From JBGTLW01 sp041743835 (lineage in GTDB: Bacteria; Planctomycetota; Phycisphaerae; Phycisphaerales; Phycisphaeraceae): 19,049 nucleotides of DNA. Below the pieces are notes generated by a model that did no database searches, was not told the DNA's origin, and saw only the letters and a program-made list of their open reading frames with translations. Shown in pieces: positions 6,956 through 15,397 of this stretch (position 1 is its first letter; each line of letters begins with the position of its first letter). The position numbers were made by a program, and so were the translations under genes. The stretch lies in assembly GCA_041743835.1 (NCBI GenBank), contig JBGTLW010000247.1, positions 1 through 19,049 on the forward strand. Direction: 5' to 3'.

Positions 6956-9187
6956 ATGTGTTCGAACCTACGCTTATTCGGCTGCTATCTGTGCGCCTTG
7001 TGCATGCTGCTCGGTGGACTGATGGCGTCGCAGGTTGTCGCGCAGGAGCAGCAGACGGTTATCGCGTTGTTGTCCGATGGCCGCGTGATCGAGGGGGACC
7101 AGATCGTTGACTGGAACGATGAGAAGAAGTCGCCGCGGATCAACGGCCAAGTCCTGACCGATGCGAACAACCCCGCGCGCCTGATCTATCGGCGTGGTGT
7201 GGAGGTGTCGCGGCCGGTGTCTTATGTGCGGTTTGCCAATGGCGATGTGTTGGCGGGCCGGGTGGTGGGTTATGTGCCCGGGTTGGATAGTGGCGAGGAT
7301 GACGCCCGGTTGGTTGTTGAGGTGGCCGAGCCCGTCGGCACCGCGCGTGAAGCACGGGGGCAGCTTGAGGTTTGGTCGGCTCAGGTGCGCGAGGTGGTCT
7401 GGGATGCGCAGGGATCGCGTGGCGATTTACAGCCGGGGATGGTTCGGCTGGCGGATGGCCGCGAACTTATGACTGAGGCGATCCGTTGGCGTGCCGATGG
7501 GTTGCGTGTGCTGGGCGATTCGCGCGTGACCAGTCTGACATTCGGGGAATTGGCCGGGTTCAGCCTGCCCGCGGAGCAGGGGGCTTCGGGACCCTTCGTG
7601 GACTGGCTGGTGCATGCGCGTCCCGAGCGATTGATTCAGAGCGTGCTGCTTTCCAATGGGTCAGTGCTCACTTCGGGGGTGGACCAAACGCGGCTTGACA
7701 GCCAGGGCAAGCGGACCGAGCGGGAGACCGTTCACCTGGTCCAGCCGATCTGGTCAACGCGTCGCATCCGCTTGCCGATGCACGAGATCGCGGTGTGGTC
7801 GATCCGCCGCGCCGATGAGCAGCCGATGAGTCAGCTCCCGCACGAGGTGCTGACCCAGCGTAGCGCGACCGGCTACGCCCCGGCCCCGCAACTGGATCGG
7901 CCGGTGCGCGGCACGGTGCTGACCGCCAACGGATTGGCGTCTACTCAGGGCATTGGGCTGCACGCCACGACACAGCTTGCGTTGACGCTGCCCGCCTCGG
8001 CGCGGTCGATCTGGGGAGTGACGGGCATCGATGATGCGGTAGGCGGCGGCGGCTGCGCGATGCTGTCCTGGCACCTCACCGACCAGACCAGTCGGCTGGG
8101 TGACCCCCCGTGGAAGAGCGGCTACATGCTCGGGTCGGGCAAGCCCGAACGCTTTGGCCCCATCGACACCGGCGGCAAACGCTTTGCGGTGATCCACGTG
8201 AGCGACGGCCACAACGGTCGCCCGGCCGGTGCCGATCCGCTGACCATCCGCGATCAGGTCAACGTGCTTTCGCCGCTGCTCCGGCACGACACCGCCACGC
8301 CGCCCGATACGTTGGCTGGTGTCATGCCTGGGGGACACCGTTGGAAGGTGGCGGAGGGGGCTGATCGGATGCTCGTTGAGTACACGTATCGCGTCAAAGC
8401 CAGTTCCCTTATCCCGACTTTTTACACTGACAAAGGCGGCGTGACGCTTGAGACAAACATCCAAGCGGGGCCGGGGTCTGGGGCTTTGTACTTCTCGCTT
8501 GGGGTTTCCGGGAAGACCGGCGACCACGCCATCGAGGTCACCGCCAATGGGAAGCCCATGAAGCAGACCGATGGCCAGGAGCAACTCAGTCTCGCGGGCA
8601 GGAATACGGAGCATTTGGCGCAGGCGGTCTACGACCTTACCACGCTGGAGCCCGGCCCCGCGACGGTCCGCGTGAAGATCACCCAGCCGCGCGATCGACC
8701 GGCCTGGGATTCATCGGGCTTGCAGGTGCTTAGCGTGGCGGTCCGACCGATCATCGAGGGCAGGCCCACCGGCACGCCGATCACACCCAACGTGCCGCTG
8801 GTGGAACTGACTCCGACACAGATCAGCTACACCAAGGTTGAGAGCCTTGAGTATGGTGTGGATGAGAAAGGTGAGCCGCTACACGCGTGGGGCCGGGCCT
8901 GGCCCAAGGGTGTTCCTATATGGGGCAACAAGCCCAGGATCAGCTACGCGATTGACCCGTCACATCGGCGGTTCGTCGGGGTGTTCGGTTCTTCGGTGAG
9001 CCGGCCGCTTGGCCCTATGGTGGTGGAGGCAGACGGCAAGGTGATTGCTGAGATCCCGTCGCGCCATCAGCACCTGTTATATCAGGTGGAGGCGGATATC
9101 CCCCCCGGCAGCACGGTGCTGACGATCCGTTCGGATCAAGGCAACGCGCAAGGCATGGTGATCGATGGCGGCTTTATGTTGGATTAA
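6956..9187 (+). CDS. Secreted NPCBM (novel putative carbohydrate-binding module) domain protein
   Basis: The 743-residue product begins with a signal peptide (hydrophobic core about 7-24, likely cut after VVA29). It has unusually many Cys (residues 2, 10, 13, 16) but no proper lipobox. The N-terminal ~250 residues carry four similar short beta units with a [SA][DN]G turn: SDGRV (about 40), ANGDV (94), ADGREL (166) and SNGSVL (233). An NPCBM domain spans about 310-440, with the characteristic TQGIGLHATTQLALTLP strand pair followed by GVTGIDDAVGGGG. The C-terminal part (about 610-743) contains RFVGVFGSS and VEADGKVIAEIP and resembles a second, weaker NPCBM-like beta sandwich. NPCBM domains occur in glycosidases and in many planctomycete surface proteins; sugar binding is assumed, not shown. 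No catalytic domain is recognised. It lies upstream of the toroid/VWA operon and shares a 14-bp upstream element with it. Confidence 0.8.
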   Translation: MCSNLRLFGCYLCALCMLLGGLMASQVVAQEQQTVIALLSDGRVIEGDQIVDWNDEKKSPRINGQVLTDANNPARLIYRRGVEVSRPVSYVRFANGDVLAGRVVGYVPGLDSGEDDARLVVEVAEPVGTAREARGQLEVWSAQVREVVWDAQGSRGDLQPGMVRLADGRELMTEAIRWRADGLRVLGDSRVTSLTFGELAGFSLPAEQGASGPFVDWLVHARPERLIQSVLLSNGSVLTSGVDQTRLDSQGKRTERETVHLVQPIWSTRRIRLPMHEIAVWSIRRADEQPMSQLPHEVLTQRSATGYAPAPQLDRPVRGTVLTANGLASTQGIGLHATTQLALTLPASARSIWGVTGIDDAVGGGGCAMLSWHLTDQTSRLGDPPWKSGYMLGSGKPERFGPIDTGGKRFAVIHVSDGHNGRPAGADPLTIRDQVNVLSPLLRHDTATPPDTLAGVMPGGHRWKVAEGADRMLVEYTYRVKASSLIPTFYTDKGGVTLETNIQAGPGSGALYFSLGVSGKTGDHAIEVTANGKPMKQTDGQEQLSLAGRNTEHLAQAVYDLTTLEPGPATVRVKITQPRDRPAWDSSGLQVLSVAVRPIIEGRPTGTPITPNVPLVELTPTQISYTKVESLEYGVDEKGEPLHAWGRAWPKGVPIWGNKPRISYAIDPSHRRFVGVFGSSVSRPLGPMVVEADGKVIAEIPSRHQHLLYQVEADIPPGSTVLTIRSDQGNAQGMVIDGGFMLD

Positions 9188-9188
9188 C

Positions 9189-9217
9189 CGCGTAACCCAC
9201 CGCCCCATCACGGCAAT
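9189..9217 (+). promoter_or_regulatory. Putative promoter/operator of toroid-VWA operon (CGCGTAACCCACCG element plus GGCAAT box)
   Basis: The 14-mer CGCGTAACCCACCG (9189-9202) starts two bases after the stop of the preceding gene. CAATA at 9214-9218 stands at the same distance from it as at 6919-6948. Transcription would start near 9225, leaving a short leader before ATG 9241. Confidence 0.45.
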
Positions 9218-9240
9218 ATGAATCAACAAGTTGTGAGTGA

Positions 9241-10452
9241 ATGCACTTTATGGCGAAACATCTGAGCAATAAGCGCAAAGCACGCAGTTGGATGGGTCGT
9301 GTGTGCTTTGCCTGGGCGGGTGTGGCACTGATCGCGCTGAGCGGGATGCTGTCGCGGTCCGCGCATGCGCAGGGGGCATGGGAGATGACACCCGAGAGCG
9401 AGCGGGCGTCGGAACTCGGTCTGGAGTGGCTGGCTGCAAACCAGGGCCGGTCAGGCAACTGGGGCTCCAACGATCTGGGGCTGGTCTCTCTGGGTGTGCT
9501 TGCGTTTTTGTCTGCGGGGCATATGCCCGACCGTGGGCCGTACGGCGAGAACATCAGCCTTGGGATCAAATACATCATCTCCAACGCCAAGCCGTCGGGC
9601 CTGCTCAACATCTCCGGCGAGAAGCGGGACATGTACAACCACGGGTTGGCGACCTTTGTCCTCACCCAGGCCTACGGCATGAGCCCGGACCCTGAGGTCG
9701 GCAAGGTGCTGGACCGCGCGCTGCAGTTGATCAGCGACGTCCAGTGTGATGATGGCGGCTGGGACTACATCGCCAAGCGTCAGAGCCGAGGCCACGACCT
9801 GTCCATCACGGTCATGCAGGCCAAGGCATTGCGTGGCGCGATGGATGTCGGCATGGAAGTCCCGCCACGCACCGTGGAACTGGCGATCTCATCGGTGCGA
9901 GGCAAGTACAAGGTCACCGGCGGGCAAGACGGCAAGGGCAACCTCTATGGCGACGACCCCCTGGCAGCGCGGCCCGGGGTGTTCACCTACGAAGGCAACC
10001 GTGTCACCACGGCGATGGCATCCGCAGGGGCGGTGTGCCTCCAGGAGTTTGGCCGCTACGAAGACTTCCGCATCTACCGCTCCATGGATTACGTCATGGA
10101 GCAGATCGAACAGGAGAAAGGGAAGTGGAAAAACCGCGACGGCAAGGTGCCGTTCGACGCGTACACGCTTTTCTATGTCGGTCAGTCGCTGTATCAGGTG
10201 GGCGGTGAGCGATGGCAGGTGGGTTACCCCCCGATCCGCGATGGCCTTGTCAATAAGCAGCGGCTCGATGGCGGAGAGCGCATGCGCGGGTCGTGGGAGG
10301 CGGCGAAGCACGTCGGCGATACGCCGGGGCGACTCTTTGGCACGGCGACGGCGGTGTTCGTGCTGAATATCCCCAATCGCTATCTGCCGATCCTCCAGCA
10401 AGGTGAGCTGGAAGGACGCGGGCCCGGCAGCGATAAGGACGCGGCGCAATGA
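9241..10452 (+). CDS. Secreted prenyltransferase/squalene-oxidase-repeat (alpha-toroid) protein
   Basis: This 403-residue protein has an N-terminal basic region, a hydrophobic segment (about 21-37) and a likely signal peptidase site after AHA43. The mature part contains repeats of the alpha/alpha-toroid type seen in squalene cyclases and prenyltransferase beta subunits: GLEWLAANQGRSGNWG (first QxxxGxWG-like unit), LISDVQCDDGGWDY (second), then TAMASAGAVCLQEFGRY and LFGTATAVFVLNIPNRYLP near the C-terminus. The DxDD catalytic motif of squalene cyclases is not seen, so an enzymatic isoprenoid role is doubtful; a periplasmic structural or ligand-binding role is more likely. It is the first gene of the operon, and its TGA overlaps the next gene's ATG (ATGA at 10449). 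The start could be ATG 9241 or ATG 9250; neither has a strong Shine-Dalgarno sequence. Confidence 0.85.
   Translation: MHFMAKHLSNKRKARSWMGRVCFAWAGVALIALSGMLSRSAHAQGAWEMTPESERASELGLEWLAANQGRSGNWGSNDLGLVSLGVLAFLSAGHMPDRGPYGENISLGIKYIISNAKPSGLLNISGEKRDMYNHGLATFVLTQAYGMSPDPEVGKVLDRALQLISDVQCDDGGWDYIAKRQSRGHDLSITVMQAKALRGAMDVGMEVPPRTVELAISSVRGKYKVTGGQDGKGNLYGDDPLAARPGVFTYEGNRVTTAMASAGAVCLQEFGRYEDFRIYRSMDYVMEQIEQEKGKWKNRDGKVPFDAYTLFYVGQSLYQVGGERWQVGYPPIRDGLVNKQRLDGGERMRGSWEAAKHVGDTPGRLFGTATAVFVLNIPNRYLPILQQGELEGRGPGSDKDAAQ
10435..10439 (+). promoter_or_regulatory. Shine-Dalgarno sequence (AAGGA) for the first VWA gene
   Basis: AAGGA lies 9 bases before ATG 10449, inside the end of the toroid gene. 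It supports translation from the ATGA overlap and this start. Confidence 0.6.
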
Positions 10453-12965
10453 GCTTCATCGGTGAGGCATTCCTGGTCGCGATGACCCTGGCGGGCGTCC
10501 CGGCGCTGCTGCACCTGCTGCACCGCAAGCGGTTCAAAACCGTGCGGTGGGCGGCGATGGATTTCCTCCTCGACGCGGTGCAACGCCAGCGCCGATGGCT
10601 GGAGTTCCGCGACCTGCTGCTGATGCTGCTGCGCACCGCGGTGGTCGTGATGTTCATCCTGGCGATGGCGCAGCCGTTCTGGGTCTCCGGGGCCGGCTCG
10701 CCCGAGCCGACCGGCCCGGTCCACGTCGTGCTGGTCATCGACAACAGCCTGTCCATGGCGTATCGCCCGTTCGATGCGACGCTGCTCGACATGGCAAAGG
10801 ACAAGGCCCGCGAACTCATCGAACGCCTGCCCGACGGCTCGGCCATCTCGATCGTGCCCGCCTGTGCCGTCGGCGATTTCCACCTGCGGGACACCTACCT
10901 CTCACGCGACGACGCGCTCGACGCCCTCAACGACATCACGGTGGTGGATCGCAGCGCGTGGGCCGGCACTTCCGCTGAGGATGTGAAACGCGCGTTGCAG
11001 ACAATGGACAGCATCCCGACCAAGCGGGTCATCTTGCTCGGCGACCAGCAGCAGTCGGCCTGGGCCGGCGGGGTGACCAAGGCCTTCCACGGGATTGAAG
11101 AGGTCCAGATCGCACCGATCGGTGAGCAGCCCGAATCCAACACGTGGATCGAATCGTTCCGCATGCGCGACGGGTTTGCCAGCCGCGATGCGCCAGCCAG
11201 CTTGAGCGCCATCATCCGCCACAAGGGCCCGCCGCGCCCCGGTGTGCGCGTGCAACTGCGGGTTGACGGGGTTGTCGTCGAGGAGCGGTACGTAGACCTT
11301 GAGGACGGGATTTTTGCCGAACTGGTGTTTGAGCACTCCTTCGAAGCGATGGGCACGCCGGACCGCCCGGTCTTTGTGCCGGTGTCGCTGGACCTCGCGG
11401 AGGACCGTTTGCCCGAGGACGACCACCGCTGGATGATCGTCCCCGTCGTTGCCGCGGCACCGGTCGTGTGCATCGACACGCTGGGCGGCGCAGAGGACCC
11501 GCGGCTGAATCAGTACGGCGAAACGTATCCTGTGCGGCGGCTGCTCCAACCCGCAACCCGTCAGGAAGCCGACGAGTTTGGTCAGGCGATCGAGATCCGC
11601 CACGTCACGCCGTCGCAGGTCACGCGGGACACACTCGCGGACGCCCGCCTGGTGCTGATCGCGGGAACAGCGGCACCTTCTGCGGAGTTCGTGCAGTTGC
11701 TGCGAAGTTATGCCGAGCAGGGCGGCAGCGTGGTCATCACTGCAGGCGGGTGGTTTGAGCCTGAGCGGTGGAGCAAGGCGGCCTGGCTTGAGGGTGAGGG
11801 CATCCTGCCGTTGCCGTTGATGCCCGACGCCATCGGCAAAATCCCCGCGCCGGGGGACGATACGTTTGAGACCTTCCGCTTCGACCCCAGCACGGTCACC
11901 GACCCGCTGCTGGACTTGGGCCTGCCCGAGGCCGCGGCGCGTGACCTGCTCATGGGGCCGTACTTCTTCAAGGTCATCGGCACCGATGAGTCTGTCTTGC
12001 CGCAGTTCACAAAGACCACCGAAGCCAAGCTCCAAAGCCGACGCGCGTGGATCACGCAGAACAACGCGGACGAGGCCCGCTGGGCTGAACTTGAACGCGC
12101 CGGCCAACTCGACCCAACCGAGCGCGCCGCGCGCGACGCCGCCCGCGAGGAGCGCCGGGAGCTAACCGGCCGCTGGCTCAAGTGGGTGAACCCGCTGGCG
12201 ATCGACCCGGACCTCATCCCTATCGATGAGTTGGCCAAGCGTTACCGCCCGCAGGTGATGCTGCGGTACGACAACGGGGTTCCGTTTGCGGTGCGTCGGG
12301 GCGCGGGTCGCGGGCAGATCGTGTTCCTGAGCACGGGGTTGCTGCCCCGCTGGAACAGTCTGGCATCCGATCACGCGGTAATCCTGATCGATCAGATGAT
12401 CCGTGGCCTGGTGACGCAGACGATCCCCAGCCGGAACCTTGGCCCGACCAATCAGATCGTCATCCCGCTCGAAGCCGCGATGGAGGGCCAGTCCTTTGTG
12501 CTGTACCCGCCCGTGACGCCCGGCATAGACCCCCAGCCGCGCGCGGTCGTGCCCGAGGCGATCGGCCCGGACCGCCAAGGATTGATGATCCGCGAGGTGC
12601 ATCAACGCGGCGTCTATCGACTCTACAAGGACGCGCCCGGCGAACGACCCGACACCAACCCCGATGCCATCCCCCACCTCATGCTCGCCATCAATGGCCC
12701 AAGCGATGAGGGCGACCTGAGCCGCGCCGATTCCGACGCCATCATCGAATCGCTTGGCACAACGCTCGCCACCGTCACCCCGCCGGGCACGCCGCTGAGC
12801 TTGTCCGGTAAAACGTACCTCGGCCGGTCGCTCTGGCGGTGGTTGCTTCTGCTGACTTTGCTCCTGCTGATTGCTGAGATGGTGGTGCTGGCGATGCCAC
12901 ACCGTCACCGCGAAGAGGCGGTCTCGCTGCACGCGGCCGGGGCGTTCAAGGGGGTGCCGGCATGA
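10449..12965 (+). CDS. BatA-type membrane protein with VWA domain and glutamine-amidotransferase-like domain (first copy)
   Basis: The 838-residue protein starts with a BatA N-terminal region: a helix (about 8-24), then LLHRKRFKTVRWAAMDFLL, then a second helix (about 57-76). A von Willebrand A domain follows, with MIDAS motif DNSLS at 98-102 and an acidic residue at D199 (GDQ instead of the common TDG). A Rossmann-like segment at about 398-440 (LVLIAGTAAPSAEFVQLL, then GGSVVITAGGW) resembles a class I glutamine amidotransferase fold. It has no Cys at the nucleophile elbow, so it should be non-catalytic. GRGQIVFLSTGLLPRWNSL precedes the C-terminal region, and a final helix lies near 794-816. 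This places the large middle part in the periplasm. BatA/VWA proteins of this class usually work with MoxR ATPases and DUF58 proteins, which are not in view. It overlaps both neighbours by ATGA and is probably translationally coupled. Confidence 0.88.
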   Translation: MSFIGEAFLVAMTLAGVPALLHLLHRKRFKTVRWAAMDFLLDAVQRQRRWLEFRDLLLMLLRTAVVVMFILAMAQPFWVSGAGSPEPTGPVHVVLVIDNSLSMAYRPFDATLLDMAKDKARELIERLPDGSAISIVPACAVGDFHLRDTYLSRDDALDALNDITVVDRSAWAGTSAEDVKRALQTMDSIPTKRVILLGDQQQSAWAGGVTKAFHGIEEVQIAPIGEQPESNTWIESFRMRDGFASRDAPASLSAIIRHKGPPRPGVRVQLRVDGVVVEERYVDLEDGIFAELVFEHSFEAMGTPDRPVFVPVSLDLAEDRLPEDDHRWMIVPVVAAAPVVCIDTLGGAEDPRLNQYGETYPVRRLLQPATRQEADEFGQAIEIRHVTPSQVTRDTLADARLVLIAGTAAPSAEFVQLLRSYAEQGGSVVITAGGWFEPERWSKAAWLEGEGILPLPLMPDAIGKIPAPGDDTFETFRFDPSTVTDPLLDLGLPEAAARDLLMGPYFFKVIGTDESVLPQFTKTTEAKLQSRRAWITQNNADEARWAELERAGQLDPTERAARDAAREERRELTGRWLKWVNPLAIDPDLIPIDELAKRYRPQVMLRYDNGVPFAVRRGAGRGQIVFLSTGLLPRWNSLASDHAVILIDQMIRGLVTQTIPSRNLGPTNQIVIPLEAAMEGQSFVLYPPVTPGIDPQPRAVVPEAIGPDRQGLMIREVHQRGVYRLYKDAPGERPDTNPDAIPHLMLAINGPSDEGDLSRADSDAIIESLGTTLATVTPPGTPLSLSGKTYLGRSLWRWLLLLTLLLLIAEMVVLAMPHRHREEAVSLHAAGAFKGVPA
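12948..12954 (+). promoter_or_regulatory. Shine-Dalgarno-like sequence (AAGGGGG) for the second VWA gene
   Basis: AAGGGGG ends 7 bases before ATG 12962, within the end of the first VWA gene. Confidence 0.5.
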
Positions 12966-15397
12966 TGCGCTTCCTTGGGCGGCTTGTGGGTATTGACGAC
13001 CTGGAGCGCATCGACGAGATGAGCCTGGGCTTCGCGGCTTCGTGGGCCACGTCGTCCCCGATTATCTTCGTGCTGCTGGCCGCGGGATTGACCGCGCTTT
13101 CCATCGTGTTCTACCGCCGGTTCCAGCCGTCGTTGCCCGGCCGATGGACCGGGATGGTGTTGACTGCCATGCGTGCGGCCCTGCTGGTGCTCCTGCTCCT
13201 GCTGCTGGCGGAACCGATCGTCGCCCTGGCCACCTCCGAGCGTTACCGGCCGCTGCTGGTCTTCCTGTTCGACGCCTCGGAGTCCATGGCGATCGTGGAC
13301 CGCACAGCCGCGGAAGATGCGGAAGGCTTGGCCGACTTGATTAAGCCCGGCGATCTGAATGGAGACGCGGAGGCCGACGCCCCGAGCCGGATGGCCATGC
13401 TCCGCGCGGTGATCGATGCGGACAACACGGGCGTGTTCGATCAGCTCAACGATCGGTACCGCCTCCGCGCGTATGTGATGGATCGCACGGATCAGGTGCG
13501 GGAGATCGACCCGCGCCAGGGCGCAGAAGGCAAGCTCCGCCCAGATGAACTTGCTGGCATGCTCGAGACCGAGGGCCAGGTCAGCGCCTACGGCGCAGCG
13601 TTCGAGGACCTCTACCGCCGACACCAGGCGCACAGGCTGGCGGGCGTGGTGGTGCTGGGCGATTTCGTGCAGAACGCGGGCCCACCCGCGCTACCCGCGG
13701 CGCTGCGGCTGGATCGGCCGTTCTACACCGTCGGCCTCGGGCCGTCGCGCGTCACCGATGTCTCGATCGACATGACAACCCGCAACCCGCTGCGCAAGGA
13801 CGAGCGCAATGATGTGACCATCCACCTGCGTCAGAGCGGGCTGGACGGGCAGACCACTCGCGTGCAGCTTTACGCTCGGCCCTACGGGTCAAGCGAGGCC
13901 GAGGGCGACGCCCGGCTTGAGCCGATAGGCGAGCCGCGCGTGGTCGTCCTCGAAGGCGAGAGCCAATCATTCACGTTGCCCTTCCACCCCGAGCAGACCG
14001 GGCGCTACGCCCTGGAAGCACGCGTGGAGCCGGTGGATGACGAAACGCTCGCCGACAACAACACCGTGTCACGCGAGGTGTTCGTCACAGACAAGTCGCT
14101 CCAACTATTGTTCATCGAGTACCAGCCGACGTGGGAGTGGCGGTTCATCAAGGAAGTCTTCCACCGCGACGTGCTGGTGGGCGAAGAGGGGTTCCGCACG
14201 TTCCTGCGGTCGGCATCGCTGAAGGTGCGGCGGGAGAACCCGCTTTTCCTTGAGTCGTTGATCCGGCCACGCAGCGAGTTTTTCGCGTACGACATCATCA
14301 TCATCTCGGATGTGCCCGCGGAAATGCTCTCGGCCGACCTGCAGAAGCTGCTGACGGAGTACGTCACGGATTTTGGCGGTGGGTTGGTGTTCCTCGCGGG
14401 GCCGAACTTCGGGCCACAGGCCCTGGCCGATACCGAGCTCGCGGCACTGCTGCCGGTGGTCCCCGCTCGGGGCGCAGCGAGGGTGGACCGCCCGTTCCGC
14501 TTGCAACGCACACCCGCCGCGGCGGAGTACGAGTTCATGCGTCTGGGCCAGACCGACGCGGAGACTGATCTGGCGTGGCAGAACATGGGCGAACTGCCGT
14601 GGTACCAGCCGGTGGTTCGTCCGCACCCGTTCGCCACCGTCCTCGCATCGCACCCCACCGATCGTTCCATTGATGGCGAACAGCCCCAGCCACTGATCGC
14701 GGCGCGGAGGGTCGGCAGGGGTGAAGTCGTGTACTTTGGCTTTAACGAGACGTGGCGGCTGCGTCGGCTTTATGGCGATGAGTACTATCGGCAACTCTGG
14801 GGCGGGCTTATCCAGCGGCTGGGCACCGCGCGGGCCATGGGACAGGGCAAGCGCTTTGTCGTGCGCACCGATCGCCCCACGTACCGCAGCGGCGACAAAG
14901 TCATGATCACCGCCGAGGCCTACAACGAGAACTTCGGCGACTTGGATGTCGAACGGCTCACCGGCCGGCTCGTGGTCACGCCCACCGATTCCGAGGGCGA
15001 GCAGGTGGTCAGCGAGATTGTGCTCCCGCTGGCGCGCGACAGGGTCATCTTCGAGACCGACCTGCCCGTGTTCGCGGCGGGGCGGTACCGCCTGCTCATC
15101 ACCGACCCGGTGACACGCAATGAAGTGGAAGCCAGCTTCAGCGTCACGAGCCTGAGCATCGAACGCCGCAGCACGACCCGTGACGCGGACCTCCAGATTC
15201 ACTTGGCCACGCAGACCGGCGGCCACGCGCTTGAGCTCTCCGACTTCGCACGCCTGCCCGAGCTGATCCAGGCCGAGCCGATCCGTGTCACCACGACGCG
15301 GCAGGTCCCGCTGGGTCATACCTGGCTCATGCTGCTGCTAGTGCTTTCGCTGATGTTCGGCGAATGGCTGATCCGAAAACTCTCAAACATGAGGTAA
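12962..15397 (+). CDS. Membrane protein with VWA domain and glutamine-amidotransferase-like domain (second copy)
   Basis: The 811-residue protein repeats the layout of its upstream neighbour: two N-terminal helices (about 28-50 and 65-90), a VWA domain, a long beta-rich periplasmic part, a GATase-like segment and a C-terminal helix (about 786-804). The MIDAS motif is DASES at 104-108, with a later acidic residue at D234 (GDF). The usual MIDAS Thr appears as Ser in QVSAYGAAF. A DxNxDxxxD loop (DLNGDAEAD, 131-139) lies in the VWA region. LLFIEYQPTWEWRFIKEVF (from about 382) and YDIIIISDVPAEML (443 on) begin the amidotransferase-like domain, which lacks a catalytic Cys. The whole protein has no cysteine. 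VGRGEVVYFGFNETWRLR is typical of the planctomycete family. It overlaps the previous gene by ATGA and extends 34 nt into the longest reading of the next. Its function is unknown; a periplasmic scaffold is the likeliest guess. Confidence 0.87.
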   Translation: MMRFLGRLVGIDDLERIDEMSLGFAASWATSSPIIFVLLAAGLTALSIVFYRRFQPSLPGRWTGMVLTAMRAALLVLLLLLLAEPIVALATSERYRPLLVFLFDASESMAIVDRTAAEDAEGLADLIKPGDLNGDAEADAPSRMAMLRAVIDADNTGVFDQLNDRYRLRAYVMDRTDQVREIDPRQGAEGKLRPDELAGMLETEGQVSAYGAAFEDLYRRHQAHRLAGVVVLGDFVQNAGPPALPAALRLDRPFYTVGLGPSRVTDVSIDMTTRNPLRKDERNDVTIHLRQSGLDGQTTRVQLYARPYGSSEAEGDARLEPIGEPRVVVLEGESQSFTLPFHPEQTGRYALEARVEPVDDETLADNNTVSREVFVTDKSLQLLFIEYQPTWEWRFIKEVFHRDVLVGEEGFRTFLRSASLKVRRENPLFLESLIRPRSEFFAYDIIIISDVPAEMLSADLQKLLTEYVTDFGGGLVFLAGPNFGPQALADTELAALLPVVPARGAARVDRPFRLQRTPAAAEYEFMRLGQTDAETDLAWQNMGELPWYQPVVRPHPFATVLASHPTDRSIDGEQPQPLIAARRVGRGEVVYFGFNETWRLRRLYGDEYYRQLWGGLIQRLGTARAMGQGKRFVVRTDRPTYRSGDKVMITAEAYNENFGDLDVERLTGRLVVTPTDSEGEQVVSEIVLPLARDRVIFETDLPVFAAGRYRLLITDPVTRNEVEASFSVTSLSIERRSTTRDADLQIHLATQTGGHALELSDFARLPELIQAEPIRVTTTRQVPLGHTWLMLLLVLSLMFGEWLIRKLSNMR

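Noticed and set aside
9218..9240. Alternative ATG at 9218 for the toroid gene
   Set aside because: It is in a different frame from the signal peptide and toroid repeats, and the frame does not produce a matching protein.
10902..12107. 401-codon open frame on the minus strand
   Set aside because: It is opposite the first VWA gene, which has a BatA N-terminus and MIDAS. The antisense translation shows no recognisable domain.
14105..15319. 404-codon open frame on the minus strand
   Set aside because: It lies opposite the second VWA protein gene and has no family signature or start signal.
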